This document shows positions 1-9,271 of a stretch of DNA of 64,000 nucleotides, in pieces; position 1 is the stretch's first letter, and each line of letters opens with the position of its first letter. Location: NCBI RefSeq assembly GCF_029714305.1, contig NZ_CP121647.1, positions 4,484,501-4,548,500 of the forward strand, written 5' to 3'. Both the position numbers and the translations under genes were made by a program. The stretch comes from Bradyrhizobium sp. CB3481 (GTDB lineage: Bacteria; Pseudomonadota; Alphaproteobacteria; Rhizobiales; Xanthobacteraceae). The notes beneath the pieces were generated by a model. The model did not search any database, had not been told where the DNA came from, and was given only the letters and a program-made list of their open reading frames with translations.

Positions 1-79
1 CCTGCGCGGGCGGCGCAAGCGAGGCCGTGGTGGCGGCGATCAGGGCCGCAAGACCGGTCAGGGCAATGGTTCGAAGCAT
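1..79 (-). CDS. Secreted protein, N-terminal signal peptide only
   Basis: Only the first 26 codons lie in the window; the gene continues past its left edge. The visible start is a Sec-type signal: MLRTIAL, a hydrophobic Leu/Ala core, then Ala/Pro-rich residues around a likely cleavage site. The mature protein is not visible, so no function can be given. It is divergent from the cyclase gene to its right. Confidence 0.55.
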   Translation of the reverse strand, partial: MLRTIALTGLAALIAATTASLAPPAQ

Positions 80-507
80 CTCGCGCGGCTTTAAAGGGCG
101 AATCGGGCTCGCGACATAGTACAGACTAATCCGCCGCTCGCGTCCCATCCGGTTAACACGGCGAATACGGCGGGTTTGCGACAGAAGCAATTTCCGCTGT
201 AATTTCAAGGAGTCCAATACCACCTTTTCTCATCTTTCGCGGGGGTTTTCCGGCCCGTCGGCTTTCATGAACAGCATCCTGGCGAAGGCGGTAAAAAAAG
301 AAGCATGGTTCTTACCCGCTTGTCGATGACGCCGACGCGGCATTCCGGGAGGCTGACGCCGGCGTTCGGCGGCGAAGCAGACCTGCCCGAGTTGCGTCCA
401 TCCCGCCAAGTTGCCCACAGCCGACATTGTTGCCGCAAAATCCAAACCGCCAATTGACGGCCCGGCGGAGTGCCCCTCAAAATGCTGTGGCGCATTAAGG
501 TGTAGCA
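80..507. other. Intergenic region between divergent genes
   Basis: About 430 bases between the leftward secreted-protein gene and the rightward cyclase. It should contain both promoters, but I see no clear box or inverted repeat. The open frame on the minus strand (230-508) is Arg/Pro-rich, has no ribosome site and overlaps the cyclase ribosome site, so it is not called. Confidence 0.4.
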
Positions 508-2280
508 TTGGCAGAACCGACCGAAGTCCAACGCCGGCTGGTAGCAGTCTTCGCGGCCGACGTTGAGGGCTATAGCCGACTTATGGGATCTGACGAGGTC
601 GGTACGCTGCAGCTCCTGACCGAGCGCCGGGCCACGCTCGACAAGGCGATAGCTGACCGGCGGGGTCGTATAGCTAACACCGCGGGCGACAGCGTCCTTG
701 CGGAGTTCGGTAGCGTTGTGGACGCTGTACAGTGCGCGGTCGAGGCGCAGGACGCTCTGGCCGAAGCGAACGCCAGCTTGCAATCGGACAAGCGCATCAA
801 TTTCCGTATCGGTATCCACGTGGGTGACGTGATGGTTCGTGCGGGCGATCTGTTCGGCGACGGCGTGAACATCGCAGCGCGGTTGCAGACGCTGGCGGAG
901 CCGGGTGGGGTTTGCGTCTCCGGAACGGCGTATGAGCAGGTGCGGAAAGTTCTGCCGATTACGTTTAGCGATTTGGGGACGCAGCAGGTCAAGAACATCG
1001 AAGAGCCCTTGCGGGCCTACGCGGTCTCCAAGCCCGCCGACGCCATGGCGGCACTGCAAGCTGCCGCGGAAGCGCCGAAGCCGATTCCACTCCCCGACAA
1101 GCCCTCTATTGCCGTCTTGCCGTTCCAGAACATGAGCGGCGATGCCGAGCAGGAGTATTTCGCTGACGGAATGGTCGAGGACATCATCACTGCACTGTCC
1201 CGTTTCAAATGGCTGTTCGTGATCGCTCGCAATTCGAGCTTTACCTATAAGGGGCAGTCGGTCGACATCAAGCGAGTTGGGCGAGAACTAGGTGTTCGTT
1301 ACGTATTAGAAGGCAGCGTGCGAAAGGCAAACGGTCGAGTACGGATTACAGCGCAGCTCATTGACGCGGAGACAAGGGCCCATATTTGGGCGGATCGTTA
1401 CGACCGCGCCGTCGATGACATCTTTGCATTGCAGGATGAGATAACCTTGAGCACCGTCGCCGCAATCGAGCCCAGCGTGCGTCAAGCTGAAATTGAACGG
1501 GCCAAGCGTAAACGACCTGAAAATCTCCACGCGTACGACCTTGTTCTACGTGCGACACCGCTAGTTGACACTGGAATGCCGGACGGCGCGTCGCAAGCCG
1601 TACCACTCCTGCAGCGCGCACTTTTGCTTGAGCCGAACTATGCGCTTGCGCACGGCCAAACCGCGTTTTGCAATGAGATACTGTATCTCCGGGCGGGGAG
1701 GCGTGAAGAGAATCGCACAGCTGCGATACGGCACGCGCATACTGCGGTGGCGCTTGGCCCCGACGATGCTCCGGCACTTGTTTATGCCGCTATCGCGATA
1801 GGTCTTGTCGAACATAACCGTACTTTGGCTCAGGAGACGTTCGAGGCCGCTCTTGCAATCTCCCCATCGGCAGCGTGGGCATATTCTTGGGGCGCCCTGA
1901 TTTTGGGCTGGGGCGGGGAAGCCGAGCGTGCAATCGACTGGGGCGAGCGGGGCATCCGCCTTAGCCCGTTCGATCCGTGGATTACCGCGGCGCTGCATGG
2001 CATTTGCATGGGTCACTTTCTTCGAGCGCGCTATGAAGATGCCGCGGTGGCGGCGCAACGGGCCATTCGTAGCAAACCAGGTTTCAGTGTCTCCCACATG
2101 TTCCTTGCAGCGGCGCTTGCTAAACTCGGTCGAATGGAAGATGCGAAAGTGGCTGCCGATCGCGTAATGCAACTTCAACCCAACTTCAGCAGCACCGGTC
2201 AGTGCTCCGCCATAGGTTGCGTCCCGGTGCTCGCTCGGCCTCTTATCGAAGCAATGCGGGCCTCAGGTCTTCCCGAATGA
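508..2280 (+). CDS. Class III adenylate cyclase with TolB-like and TPR domains
   Basis: A 590-residue soluble protein predicted to make cAMP from ATP. Residues about 8-170 form a class III cyclase catalytic domain: metal-binding Asp in FAADVEGYSRLM (D18) and in NTAGDSVLAEF (D61), then DGVNIAARLQ near 118-127. Residues about 198-320 (IAVLPFQNMSGD onward) match the TolB-like N-terminal module often fused to rhizobial cyclases, and 340-590 look like TPR helices. The start is TTG with AAGG seven bases upstream. The expected output is cAMP signalling gated by the C-terminal sensor; the stimulus is unknown. The last codons overlap a second cyclase-like start (see 2277). Confidence 0.85.
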   Translation: MAEPTEVQRRLVAVFAADVEGYSRLMGSDEVGTLQLLTERRATLDKAIADRRGRIANTAGDSVLAEFGSVVDAVQCAVEAQDALAEANASLQSDKRINFRIGIHVGDVMVRAGDLFGDGVNIAARLQTLAEPGGVCVSGTAYEQVRKVLPITFSDLGTQQVKNIEEPLRAYAVSKPADAMAALQAAAEAPKPIPLPDKPSIAVLPFQNMSGDAEQEYFADGMVEDIITALSRFKWLFVIARNSSFTYKGQSVDIKRVGRELGVRYVLEGSVRKANGRVRITAQLIDAETRAHIWADRYDRAVDDIFALQDEITLSTVAAIEPSVRQAEIERAKRKRPENLHAYDLVLRATPLVDTGMPDGASQAVPLLQRALLLEPNYALAHGQTAFCNEILYLRAGRREENRTAAIRHAHTAVALGPDDAPALVYAAIAIGLVEHNRTLAQETFEAALAISPSAAWAYSWGALILGWGGEAERAIDWGERGIRLSPFDPWITAALHGICMGHFLRARYEDAAVAAQRAIRSKPGFSVSHMFLAAALAKLGRMEDAKVAADRVMQLQPNFSSTGQCSAIGCVPVLARPLIEAMRASGLPE

Positions 2281-2426
2281 CCACCACACGCCGCTTCGCG
2301 GCCATCCTCGAGGTAACGGCGGGAAAAGGACGGCTTGCCCCCTACCGCCGCAGTCCGGCCTGGACCAACGCAAAACCGGCTTTCAGACCAGTGAAACGTG
2401 ATCTAGCCACGCTCAGTTTCAGATGA
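2277..2426 (+). pseudogene. Possible remnant of a second cyclase gene start
   Basis: An ATG overlaps the cyclase stop as ATGA and opens a 49-codon frame beginning MTTTRRFAAILEV. That beginning closely resembles the usual start of rhizobial class III cyclases (MTTTRRLAAILAADV, from memory), but the similarity ends after about 12 residues and the frame soon stops. It could be the scar of a lost tandem cyclase or a chance match. No GYSRLM-type motif follows. Confidence 0.3.
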
Positions 2427-2506
2427 AATAGTCGGGTTCGTCGCGCGGCTGCGCGCGAAAACCATCAAAATCCGGGATAGCCGGACGAGCCGGAGGAAAC
2501 CCAGAC

Positions 2507-3286
2507 ATGCCCGATCGAATTCGCCTCGATGGCCGGGTTGCCGTCGTGACCGGCGCAGCCGGCGTCATCGGAACCGCGACCATTCGCCTGCTCGCCGAAC
2601 GTGGCGCGCGGATTGTCGCAGTCGACCGCCGGGAAGAGGACCTCCGGGCCGCCATCAGCGGCCTGCCCGCCTCCGCCGAAGCGCTCGCGATCACGGCCGA
2701 CGTCACACAAGAAGGGGACGTCGCGGAATATGTCCGCGCCACCGTCGACAGGTTCGGCACGATCGACGCGTTCTACAACAACGCCGGCATCGAGGGCGAT
2801 ATCAAGCCGATCCCGCAATATTCGCTGGAGAGCTTTCGCCGCGTGCTCGACGTCAACGTGGTCGGCGTCTTCCTCGGCATGAAGCACGTGATGCCGGTGA
2901 TGCTGAAGCAAAACAAGGGCAGCATCATCAATACCGCCTCGATCGCCGGCCTGATCGGATCACCGATGATCGCCGTCTACAGCGCCAGCAAGCACGCCGT
3001 GATCGGCCTGACCAAGAGCGCCGCCTGGGAATGCACCGGCACCGGTGTGCGGGTGAACTGCGTCTGCCCCGGCCTGATCGACAGCCGGATGCTGAGCACG
3101 ATTTTGCAGGGCCGTAGTCCCGGCAATGAGCCGCCGCCGACTGAAAAGATCGTCGACCGGATTCCGGCGCGACGGCTCGGACAGGCGTCCGAAGTCGCCT
3201 CCATCGTGGCGTTCCTCGCCTCGGATGAAGCAAGCTACGTCTCCGGCTCCGCCTACACCGTCGACGGCGGCCGGACCGCGGCGTAG
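2507..3286 (+). CDS. SDR family NAD(P)-dependent oxidoreductase
   Basis: A 259-residue classical short-chain dehydrogenase, probably cytosolic. Visible motifs are the cofactor loop TGAAGVIG (residues 15-22), NNAG near 91-94, the catalytic Ser in INTAS (S145) and the YSASK pair (Y158, K162), plus the C-terminal YVSGSAYTVDGG signature. Asp after the second beta strand (VAVDRR) suggests NAD(H) rather than NADP(H). GGAGG lies eight bases before the ATG. A carboxylesterase-type hydrolase follows after a repeat, but no pathway can be assigned. Confidence 0.85.
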   Translation: MPDRIRLDGRVAVVTGAAGVIGTATIRLLAERGARIVAVDRREEDLRAAISGLPASAEALAITADVTQEGDVAEYVRATVDRFGTIDAFYNNAGIEGDIKPIPQYSLESFRRVLDVNVVGVFLGMKHVMPVMLKQNKGSIINTASIAGLIGSPMIAVYSASKHAVIGLTKSAAWECTGTGVRVNCVCPGLIDSRMLSTILQGRSPGNEPPPTEKIVDRIPARRLGQASEVASIVAFLASDEASYVSGSAYTVDGGRTAA

Positions 3287-3295
3287 CTCAACGCC

Positions 3296-3370
3296 CGTCA
3301 TTCCGGGATGGTCCGAAGGACCAGACCCGGAATCTCGAGATTCCGGGTTCGCTGCGCGCCCCGGAATGAC
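3296..3370. repeat. Palindromic intergenic repeat (CGTCATTCCGG type)
   Basis: The block starts CGTCATTCCGGG and ends CCCCGGAATGAC, with CCCGGAATCTCGAGATTCCGGG inside as an inner palindrome. Intergenic repeats of this kind are common in Bradyrhizobium and relatives. An ATG at 3366 lies inside it and should not be taken as the start of the next gene. Confidence 0.7.
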
Positions 3371-3398
3371 AAACTTAACCGCAGAGGTCCTCGCCATC

Positions 3399-4346
3399 AT
3401 GCCCGTCACACTCGATCCCGATGCCGCCGCCGTCTACAAGGCTTTCCAGGAAGCAGGTCGTCCCGCCTATGAGACGCTGACCGCACCGGAAGCGCGCGAG
3501 TACTATCGGGCCGCCCGTGTCGTGATGAACCCCGATCCCCCCGCGCTCGAATCGAACAAGCCGATCGATATCCCCGCGCCGCATGGCGCCCTTCCTGCGC
3601 GCATCTACACGCCGAAGGCGCTGCGCAAGAATAACGGCCTTGCGCCGTGCCTCGTCTTCTTTCATGGCGGCGGCTGGGTGATCGGCGACCTCGATACCCA
3701 TGAAGTCGTTTGCCAGAAGCTGGCTCATGAAGGCGAGATAATCGTCATCTCGGTCGACTACCGCCTGGCGCCCGAGCACAAATTCCCTGCCGCCGCCGAC
3801 GACGCCATCACCGCGACCAGATGGGTTGCCGCCAATGCAAAACAGCTCGGCATCGACGCCGGACATCTGCTGGTCGGCGGCGACAGCGCCGGCGGCAATC
3901 TCGCCGCCGTGGTGGCGCTGGCCGGGCGCGACGGCGACGGACCTGATCTCGCCGGCCAGGTCTTGATCTATCCCGCCACCGACTTTGCGATGAAGCATCC
4001 GTCGCACAGCGAGCCGGAGACCAGCATCCTGCTGACGCACTCCGTAATCAAATGGTTCTGCAACCACTATCTGAACAGCGCCGCCGACATCGATCACTGG
4101 AAGGCCTCGCCGGCCCGCGCAAAATCAGTCGCAGGGTTGCCGCCCGCCTATGTATTGACCGCGGGCGCCGATCCCCTGCGCGACGAAGGCGCCGAATATG
4201 CCGCACGGCTGAAGGAAGCCGGCGTCCCCGTGACCTACCGGCACTTCCCCGGCCAGTTCCACGGCTTCTTCACCATGGGCAAGCTTTTGAACCAGGCCAA
4301 CGTTGCCCTGAGTGAAATCGCTGCTTGGCTCAAAGCGCTGAAATGA
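3399..4346 (+). CDS. Alpha/beta hydrolase, HSL-type esterase
   Basis: A 315-residue esterase of the hormone-sensitive-lipase family. The oxyanion-hole motif HGGGW and the nucleophile motif GDSAGGN are both present. DPLRDE and the HGF motif of FHGFF near the C-terminus supply the expected Asp and His. The start at 3399 (MPVTLDPD) is chosen because AGAGG precedes it and the upstream in-frame ATG at 3366 lies in a repeat. Substrates are probably short-chain acyl esters; the sequence does not define them. Confidence 0.85.
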   Translation: MPVTLDPDAAAVYKAFQEAGRPAYETLTAPEAREYYRAARVVMNPDPPALESNKPIDIPAPHGALPARIYTPKALRKNNGLAPCLVFFHGGGWVIGDLDTHEVVCQKLAHEGEIIVISVDYRLAPEHKFPAAADDAITATRWVAANAKQLGIDAGHLLVGGDSAGGNLAAVVALAGRDGDGPDLAGQVLIYPATDFAMKHPSHSEPETSILLTHSVIKWFCNHYLNSAADIDHWKASPARAKSVAGLPPAYVLTAGADPLRDEGAEYAARLKEAGVPVTYRHFPGQFHGFFTMGKLLNQANVALSEIAAWLKALK

Positions 4347-4407
4347 TGCAGATTGCTGCCGCTCTTCCATGACTTCGTGAATCTCTCCAGGTGTATTTGA
4401 GGCTGTT

Positions 4408-5628
4408 GTGATCGAACCGATCCTTGTTTTTGGCATCCCCGTCGACTTCATCCTGTTCGCGCTGACGCTGCTCGGGGTCGCGCTGTTCCACCACAAGACG
4501 CTCCAGGTCGCGCTGACGGGGCTCGCCGCGATCATCGTCTACAAGTTGGTTTTCACCGGCTTCAAATACGGCGCTGGCTTCGGCGGCCTCGGCCATCACA
4601 TGGCGCATGAATGGGTCACGCTCGCCAATCTGTTCCTCCTGCTGATGGGGTTTGCGCTGCTGTCGCGGCATTTCGAGGAAAGCCGCATTCCCGATGAGAT
4701 GCCGGCGCTGCTGCCGGACGACTGGAAGGGCGGCGTCGTGCTGCTCGTGCTGGTGTTCGTGCTCTCGAGCTTTCTCGACAACATCGCCGCGGCCCTGATC
4801 GGCGGCACGGTGGCGCGCCACGTCTTTCGCGGCAAGGTTCACATCGGCTTTCTCGCCGCGATCGTCGCGGCCTCGAACGCCGGCGGCTCCGGCAGCGTCG
4901 TCGGCGATACCACGACGACCATGATGTGGATCGCCGGCGTCAGCCCGCTTGCGGTCGTGGAAGCTTACATCGCGGCGATCGTCGCCATGCTGGTCTTTGC
5001 CGTGCCCGCCTCGATCCAGCAGCAGCGCTACGCGCCAATCCAGAAGGACCCGTCGAAGGGCCTGAAGATCGACGGTGCGCGCGTAGCCATCGTCGCCGCC
5101 ATCCTGCTCGCCGCCCTCGCCACCAACGTCACCGCGAACGTGAAATTTCCTGCCTTGCTCGACGCCGTACCGGTGCTCGGCATCGCGGTCTGGACGGTCA
5201 TCCTGCTGACGGCACCGTGGCGCGCGCCGGACTGGAAGGTGATGCCGGAGACCTTCAAGGGCACGATCTTTCTGCTCGCCTTGGTCACCGCGGCCTCGCT
5301 GATGCCGGTCGAGAAACTTCCGGCGGCGTCATGGCCGACCGCGCTCGGCCTCGGCTTCGTCTCTGCCGTGTTCGACAACATCCCCCTCACCGCACTCGCG
5401 CTGAAGCAAGGCGGCTACGACTGGGGCTATCTCGCCTATGCGGTCGGCTTCGGCGGATCGATGATCTGGTTCGGATCGTCGGCCGGCGTCGCGCTGTCGA
5501 ACATGTATCCGGAAGCGAAGTCGGTCGGCCGCTGGATCGCCCAGGGTTGGCCGGTGGCTCTCGCCTATGTCGTGGGATTCTTCGTGATGCTGGCGGTGCT
5601 CGGCTGGCATCCGGACCCGCGCGTTTAG
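4408..5628 (+). CDS. Inner-membrane permease, NhaD/ArsB ion transporter type
   Basis: A 406-residue multi-spanning membrane protein with about ten hydrophobic segments. Two related half-repeats are visible, each with an Asn-containing break: FLDNIAAALIGG with NAGGSGSVVGDTTTTMMW in the first half, and VFDNIPLTALAL with GGSMIWFGSSAGVALSNM in the second. This fits the ion transporter superfamily that includes NhaD antiporters, ArsB and citrate carriers. The ion is unknown; a Na+/H+ antiporter is the most likely reading. The start is GTG with TGAGG eight bases upstream. It stands alone. Confidence 0.75.
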   Translation: MIEPILVFGIPVDFILFALTLLGVALFHHKTLQVALTGLAAIIVYKLVFTGFKYGAGFGGLGHHMAHEWVTLANLFLLLMGFALLSRHFEESRIPDEMPALLPDDWKGGVVLLVLVFVLSSFLDNIAAALIGGTVARHVFRGKVHIGFLAAIVAASNAGGSGSVVGDTTTTMMWIAGVSPLAVVEAYIAAIVAMLVFAVPASIQQQRYAPIQKDPSKGLKIDGARVAIVAAILLAALATNVTANVKFPALLDAVPVLGIAVWTVILLTAPWRAPDWKVMPETFKGTIFLLALVTAASLMPVEKLPAASWPTALGLGFVSAVFDNIPLTALALKQGGYDWGYLAYAVGFGGSMIWFGSSAGVALSNMYPEAKSVGRWIAQGWPVALAYVVGFFVMLAVLGWHPDPRV

Positions 5629-5797
5629 CGCGAGGGTTGCTGCGAGCCGCCGAATCAGCGTCTAGCCTGTTTATCCCGGCCGTTGCAACTGGTCCGACTC
5701 AGGCCGCAATGTTATCCAAGTTTCGCACTAGTTCTGGCACGCAAACGAATCTGCCAGGTGATTCTGGCGGACGGCCGCAACCTCGCGAGGAACCGCC

Positions 5798-6682
5798 ATG
5801 TTATTCTTCAAGCGCGAACTCAGCCCGATCGAGCGCTTCGAGGTCGCGCTGAAAGACAAGCTCTCGGCGCGGCAAAAGCTGGCCGAGCGGCTCAGCGTCA
5901 CCGAGGCGGAACTTTTGGAAAAGCGCACTGCTGCCGAACAGCTCGCGGTCGCCGGTGCCAATAATTCCCGGCTCGATCGCGCCGAAGCCAGCATGCGCAC
6001 CGTCGAAGAGCGCGCCAAGACGCTGCGCGCCGAACTTGTCGAGGTCGACGATCAGGTCGCTTCCGCCGAGCGCGCCCTCGCCGATGCGAAAGCGCAGCGC
6101 GACCGCGACACGTTAGCCGACCAGATCGAGGCGATGGCGACCGCGATCGAACGGGCCGCGCCCGGATTCGAAGCCGGCAGCGCAGCGCTGGTCGAGGCCG
6201 TCACCCAAAGCGCGCTGTCGATACCGGAAGCCACGCGTTTTGCGAGCAGCATCGATGCGGTGCGTAGCGAAGTCCGCGCGGCGACCGATTTGATCTGCTG
6301 GGAGCTGCGCTCCGCCGCGGTACGTACCCGCGCGGGCAACGCCAACCTTGCCAGCATCTCGCTCTCGGAAGCCGAGCAGCTCGCATCGGCGGAGATCGAG
6401 CGGCAGTTGATCTACACGTTGCATCCCCTGCGTTGGCGCGAGGGCGACGAGGTACGCAAGGCTCCAGCCTTCGCGCTGGTCGGCCTGCCGAAAGCGCTGC
6501 TGGCGGTGGCGCTGCAGCACCAGCATGTCGATCATCTCAATGCCCGCCGGGTGCAGACCTTGATGCATCTTCACGGCAGCGCCGGCCATAACGGCGAACC
6601 CCAGGACGACGATCCGCAGCTCGTCGATCTCGATGCCCTGCTCGCAGAGCAACAGCCGAGCGCGCAAGCCGACGTTGCGTGA
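5798..6682 (+). CDS. Hypothetical coiled-coil protein
   Basis: A 294-residue soluble protein of unknown function. After MLFFKREL the first 130 residues are rich in Glu, Ala, Arg and Lys in heptad-like spacing, indicating a long coiled coil. The remainder is alpha-helical with a more hydrophobic C-terminal domain (LVGLPKALLAVALQHQHVD). No signal peptide or membrane segment is seen. GAGGA precedes the ATG. It may be structural or an adaptor, but nothing in the neighbourhood says which. Confidence 0.7.
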   Translation: MLFFKRELSPIERFEVALKDKLSARQKLAERLSVTEAELLEKRTAAEQLAVAGANNSRLDRAEASMRTVEERAKTLRAELVEVDDQVASAERALADAKAQRDRDTLADQIEAMATAIERAAPGFEAGSAALVEAVTQSALSIPEATRFASSIDAVRSEVRAATDLICWELRSAAVRTRAGNANLASISLSEAEQLASAEIERQLIYTLHPLRWREGDEVRKAPAFALVGLPKALLAVALQHQHVDHLNARRVQTLMHLHGSAGHNGEPQDDDPQLVDLDALLAEQQPSAQADVA

Positions 6683-6783
6683 GCATCAGGCGCCCGGTCA
6701 TCGGGTGCCGGACGCTGCGCAGGCGCTGAACCAATCCTGCCGGGAAACGTTGTCCGGGTCATTTCTGAACCGGATACAGTGTC

Positions 6784-7620
6784 ATGCGGCTGCGCATCGT
6801 CACACTCAACGTCTGGAACCGGCAAGGCGATCCGAGACGAGCCGGCCTGATCAACCGCGAACTGTGCAAGCTCGCGCCCGATCTGGTGTCGTTCCAGGAA
6901 GTCGTCCAATCGCCGGAGCGTTCGCAGCTCGACGAATTAATCCACGACACCGGACTGCACGGAACGCATCAGGCTGGCATTCTGCGTAGCGCCCCGCCTT
7001 ATGCCGATCGCTTCGGCGGAAACGCCGTCGCGACGCGGTGGCCACATCATGTCGAAGAGGTGCTGGACCTGCGGATGTCGGATGCAAACGACATCCCCTG
7101 GTGCTCGCTGGCGGTCACGGTGCCGTTGCCCGGCGCGGGCGACGTTCTGTTCATCGCCACGACGACGTCGTGGCGGCTATCGGCGGAAGCGGCCCGGGAG
7201 CGTCAGGCCGTGGCGCTGACGGATCTCGATGCGCGCCACCGGCGGACGCTTCCCACAATCATCGCCGGCGATTTCAACGCGACGCCCGACGCGGCCAGCA
7301 TTCGCTACCTCAGGGGATTGCAGTCGCTCGGCGGACGAAGCGTCCGGTATCACGATGCGTGGGAGATTGCCGGCGAAGGCCAGGGTCATACCTGGAGCGT
7401 CGATAATCCGAATGCGAAGGCGGAGATCGGCGCGATCGTGCGCCAGCCGCATCATCGCCGCCGGGTCGACTATGTGTTCGTCGGCTCCTGGGACGCTCAT
7501 CCGAAGGCCATTTGCGAGGTTGCGGCCGCTTCGCTTGCCTTCGACCGGCCGGTGGACGGCATCTGGCTCAGCGATCATTTCGGCGTCGTGGTCGACGTCG
7601 AAATCCGCGCGATTTCCTGA
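6784..7620 (+). CDS. Endonuclease/exonuclease/phosphatase family protein
   Basis: A 278-residue metal-dependent hydrolase of the DNase I-like fold. The family signature is complete: RIVTLNVWN at the start, the metal Glu in LVSFQEV, GDFNATPD, and the terminal SDHFGVVVD with the catalytic Asp-His. There is no signal peptide, so action is probably cytosolic. Family members cleave nucleic acids or phosphoesters; the substrate cannot be told here. A hypothetical gene follows after 99 bases on the same strand. Confidence 0.8.
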   Translation: MRLRIVTLNVWNRQGDPRRAGLINRELCKLAPDLVSFQEVVQSPERSQLDELIHDTGLHGTHQAGILRSAPPYADRFGGNAVATRWPHHVEEVLDLRMSDANDIPWCSLAVTVPLPGAGDVLFIATTTSWRLSAEAARERQAVALTDLDARHRRTLPTIIAGDFNATPDAASIRYLRGLQSLGGRSVRYHDAWEIAGEGQGHTWSVDNPNAKAEIGAIVRQPHHRRRVDYVFVGSWDAHPKAICEVAAASLAFDRPVDGIWLSDHFGVVVDVEIRAIS

Positions 7621-7719
7621 GCCATCGCACCGCTTGCGATTCCTTTCGGAAATCGGGTGGCTGCGGCGTCTCCATCTTGCGAGCGTCATCCAGCAATACA
7701 GTCGTAGTCGGAGCAAGCC

Positions 7720-8229
7720 ATGAAATCCGAAAATGCCAAACTATACCTCGCATCCAGCAACGACACGGCCCGCCGCAATCCATTCGGCGTGATGGACGTG
7801 CCGCATCCCGACGACGACGACGTGATGCGGTTCGCCCGCAACACGATGCCGGAAGAATCGGCGGCTGACGAAAATGCCGAGCCGTGGAGCGCCGGCGATG
7901 GCTATCCGCACGGTTCGATCGAGGGACGATGGTCCAGCCGCTGGAAAGGCGCCGCGGATCCGACCATACCGGGCGATACGCCGGACAAGTGGAAACAGGG
8001 CCGCGGCGAAGCGAGGATCGTAGGTGACCGCGTCTACCTGCTGTTCGATTGGGATTCCGGCAGGCGGCGCGGTCTCATCGAGGCGCGGCGCGAAGGCGCG
8101 CACCGGCTGATCGGCAAATACATCAACCTGAACAATCCCGAAATCACCGTGCCGTGGGTGGGCCTTGTGGTGAACTACCGGCGAATAGACGGTTACTTCT
8201 CGCAGGGCCGGGTGGATTTCCGCAGATAG
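7720..8229 (+). CDS. Conserved hypothetical protein
   Basis: A 169-residue protein with an acidic N-terminal part (PHPDDDDVMRFARN) and a compact second half rich in aromatic residues (SIEGRWSSRWKG, WKQGRGEARI, YLLFDWDSGRRRG, GYFSQGRVDF) that reads as a small beta barrel. GGAG precedes the ATG at normal spacing. No catalytic motif or export signal is seen and I do not recognise the family. Confidence 0.65.
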   Translation: MKSENAKLYLASSNDTARRNPFGVMDVPHPDDDDVMRFARNTMPEESAADENAEPWSAGDGYPHGSIEGRWSSRWKGAADPTIPGDTPDKWKQGRGEARIVGDRVYLLFDWDSGRRRGLIEARREGAHRLIGKYINLNNPEITVPWVGLVVNYRRIDGYFSQGRVDFRR

Positions 8230-8237
8230 CGGCGGCC

Positions 8238-9176
8238 CTACCCTGCCCGCGCCGCGCGGCGCAGCGATTGCGGCGGCTGGCCGAACGCACGGATGAAAGC
8301 GCGGCGCATCCGCTCCGGATCGCGAAAGCCGGTGGTCTGCGCGACGCGCTCGATTGCCTCGCTGGAGGACTGCACGCGCTGCCGCGCCACCTCGATACGG
8401 AGCCGCTCCACCGCCTTGGACGGCGTGGTGCCGGTCTCCGCCATGAAGGCGCGGGTGAAATGCCGCGAGCTCATGCCGGCCTGCTCGGCAAGATCCTCGA
8501 CCGTCAGCGGCGCGTCGAGGTTTTCGCGCGCCCAGGCAAGCAGCGGCCCGAACCGGCCGTTCGGCGCCTTCAATTCCAGCAGCGAGGAGAATTGCGACTG
8601 GCCGCCGCTGCGGCGGTGATAGAGCACGAGCTGCTTGGCGGTCTGCTGCGCGATGTCGTCGCCGTAATCCTCCGCGATCATCGCCAGCGACAGATCGATG
8701 CCGGCCGATATCCCGGCCGAGGTCCAGACATCGCCGTCGCGCACGAAGATGCGATCGGGCTCCAGCCTCACCTGGGGATAGGTCTTCACGAAATGCCGCG
8801 TGCGCTGCCAATGCGTGGTGGCGCGGCGGCCGTCGAGCAGGCCGGCCTCCGCGAGAATATAGGCGCCGGAGCAGACGCTGGCGATGCGAATGCCGCGCTT
8901 CGCCACCGCGCGCACGAAGCCGAGCGTCTTCTCGCATCGTGCCGCCTCGCGCACGCCCTCGCCGCCCGCGACGATAAGCGTCGTGATCGCAGCCGCCGAT
9001 TTCAGTCCTCGTGCCACGATCTCGACGCCGGACGACGAGCGCACCGGGCCCGGCGCGACCGCCAGAGCCCGGATCGCCGGCGCGCCGGTAGCATAGCGCG
9101 CCGCGATCTCGAAGGCCGAAATCGGCCCGGCGGCATCGAGCAACTGGAAATCCGGAAAGATGAGAACGCCGATCAT
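8238..9176 (-). CDS. GlxA-type AraC family transcriptional regulator
   Basis: A 312-residue regulator. The N-terminal half is a DJ-1/PfpI-like sensor domain (MIGVLIFPDFQLLDAAGP; ASVCSGAYILAEAGLLDG with a central Cys), and the C-terminal part is an AraC double helix-turn-helix (MSSRHFTRAFMAETG, GFRDPERMRRAFIRAFG). The start at 9176 has AGGA eight bases upstream; an in-frame extension to 9254 lacks a site. It is divergent from a DJ-1 enzyme gene with which it shares a 131-base promoter region, the usual arrangement for a regulator and its target. The inducer is unknown. Confidence 0.85.
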   Translation of the reverse strand: MIGVLIFPDFQLLDAAGPISAFEIAARYATGAPAIRALAVAPGPVRSSSGVEIVARGLKSAAAITTLIVAGGEGVREAARCEKTLGFVRAVAKRGIRIASVCSGAYILAEAGLLDGRRATTHWQRTRHFVKTYPQVRLEPDRIFVRDGDVWTSAGISAGIDLSLAMIAEDYGDDIAQQTAKQLVLYHRRSGGQSQFSSLLELKAPNGRFGPLLAWARENLDAPLTVEDLAEQAGMSSRHFTRAFMAETGTTPSKAVERLRIEVARQRVQSSSEAIERVAQTTGFRDPERMRRAFIRAFGQPPQSLRRAARAG

Positions 9177-9216
9177 CGTGCTGATCCTGTGTTGAGCTTC
9201 GGCCGCATCTTTGGCC

Positions 9217-9271
9217 CATGTCCTAAAATGAGGGAAATATGCCGTTTTGGACATGAAGCGACCATGTCAGG
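9217..9271. promoter_or_regulatory. Shared regulatory region with CATGTCC half-sites
   Basis: Between the divergent regulator and DJ-1 genes, CATGTCCTAAAA (9217-9228) faces TTTTGGACATG (9245-9255) as an inverted pair, and a third CATGTCAGGA follows at about 9263. The repeated half-site in a divergent promoter is what an AraC-type operator could look like. Binding is inferred only from symmetry and position. Confidence 0.4.

Noticed and set aside
3126..3398. Longer version of the HSL hydrolase starting within the SDR gene
   Set aside because: The extension overlaps the SDR coding region and a palindromic repeat; family N-terminus and ribosome site point to 3399.
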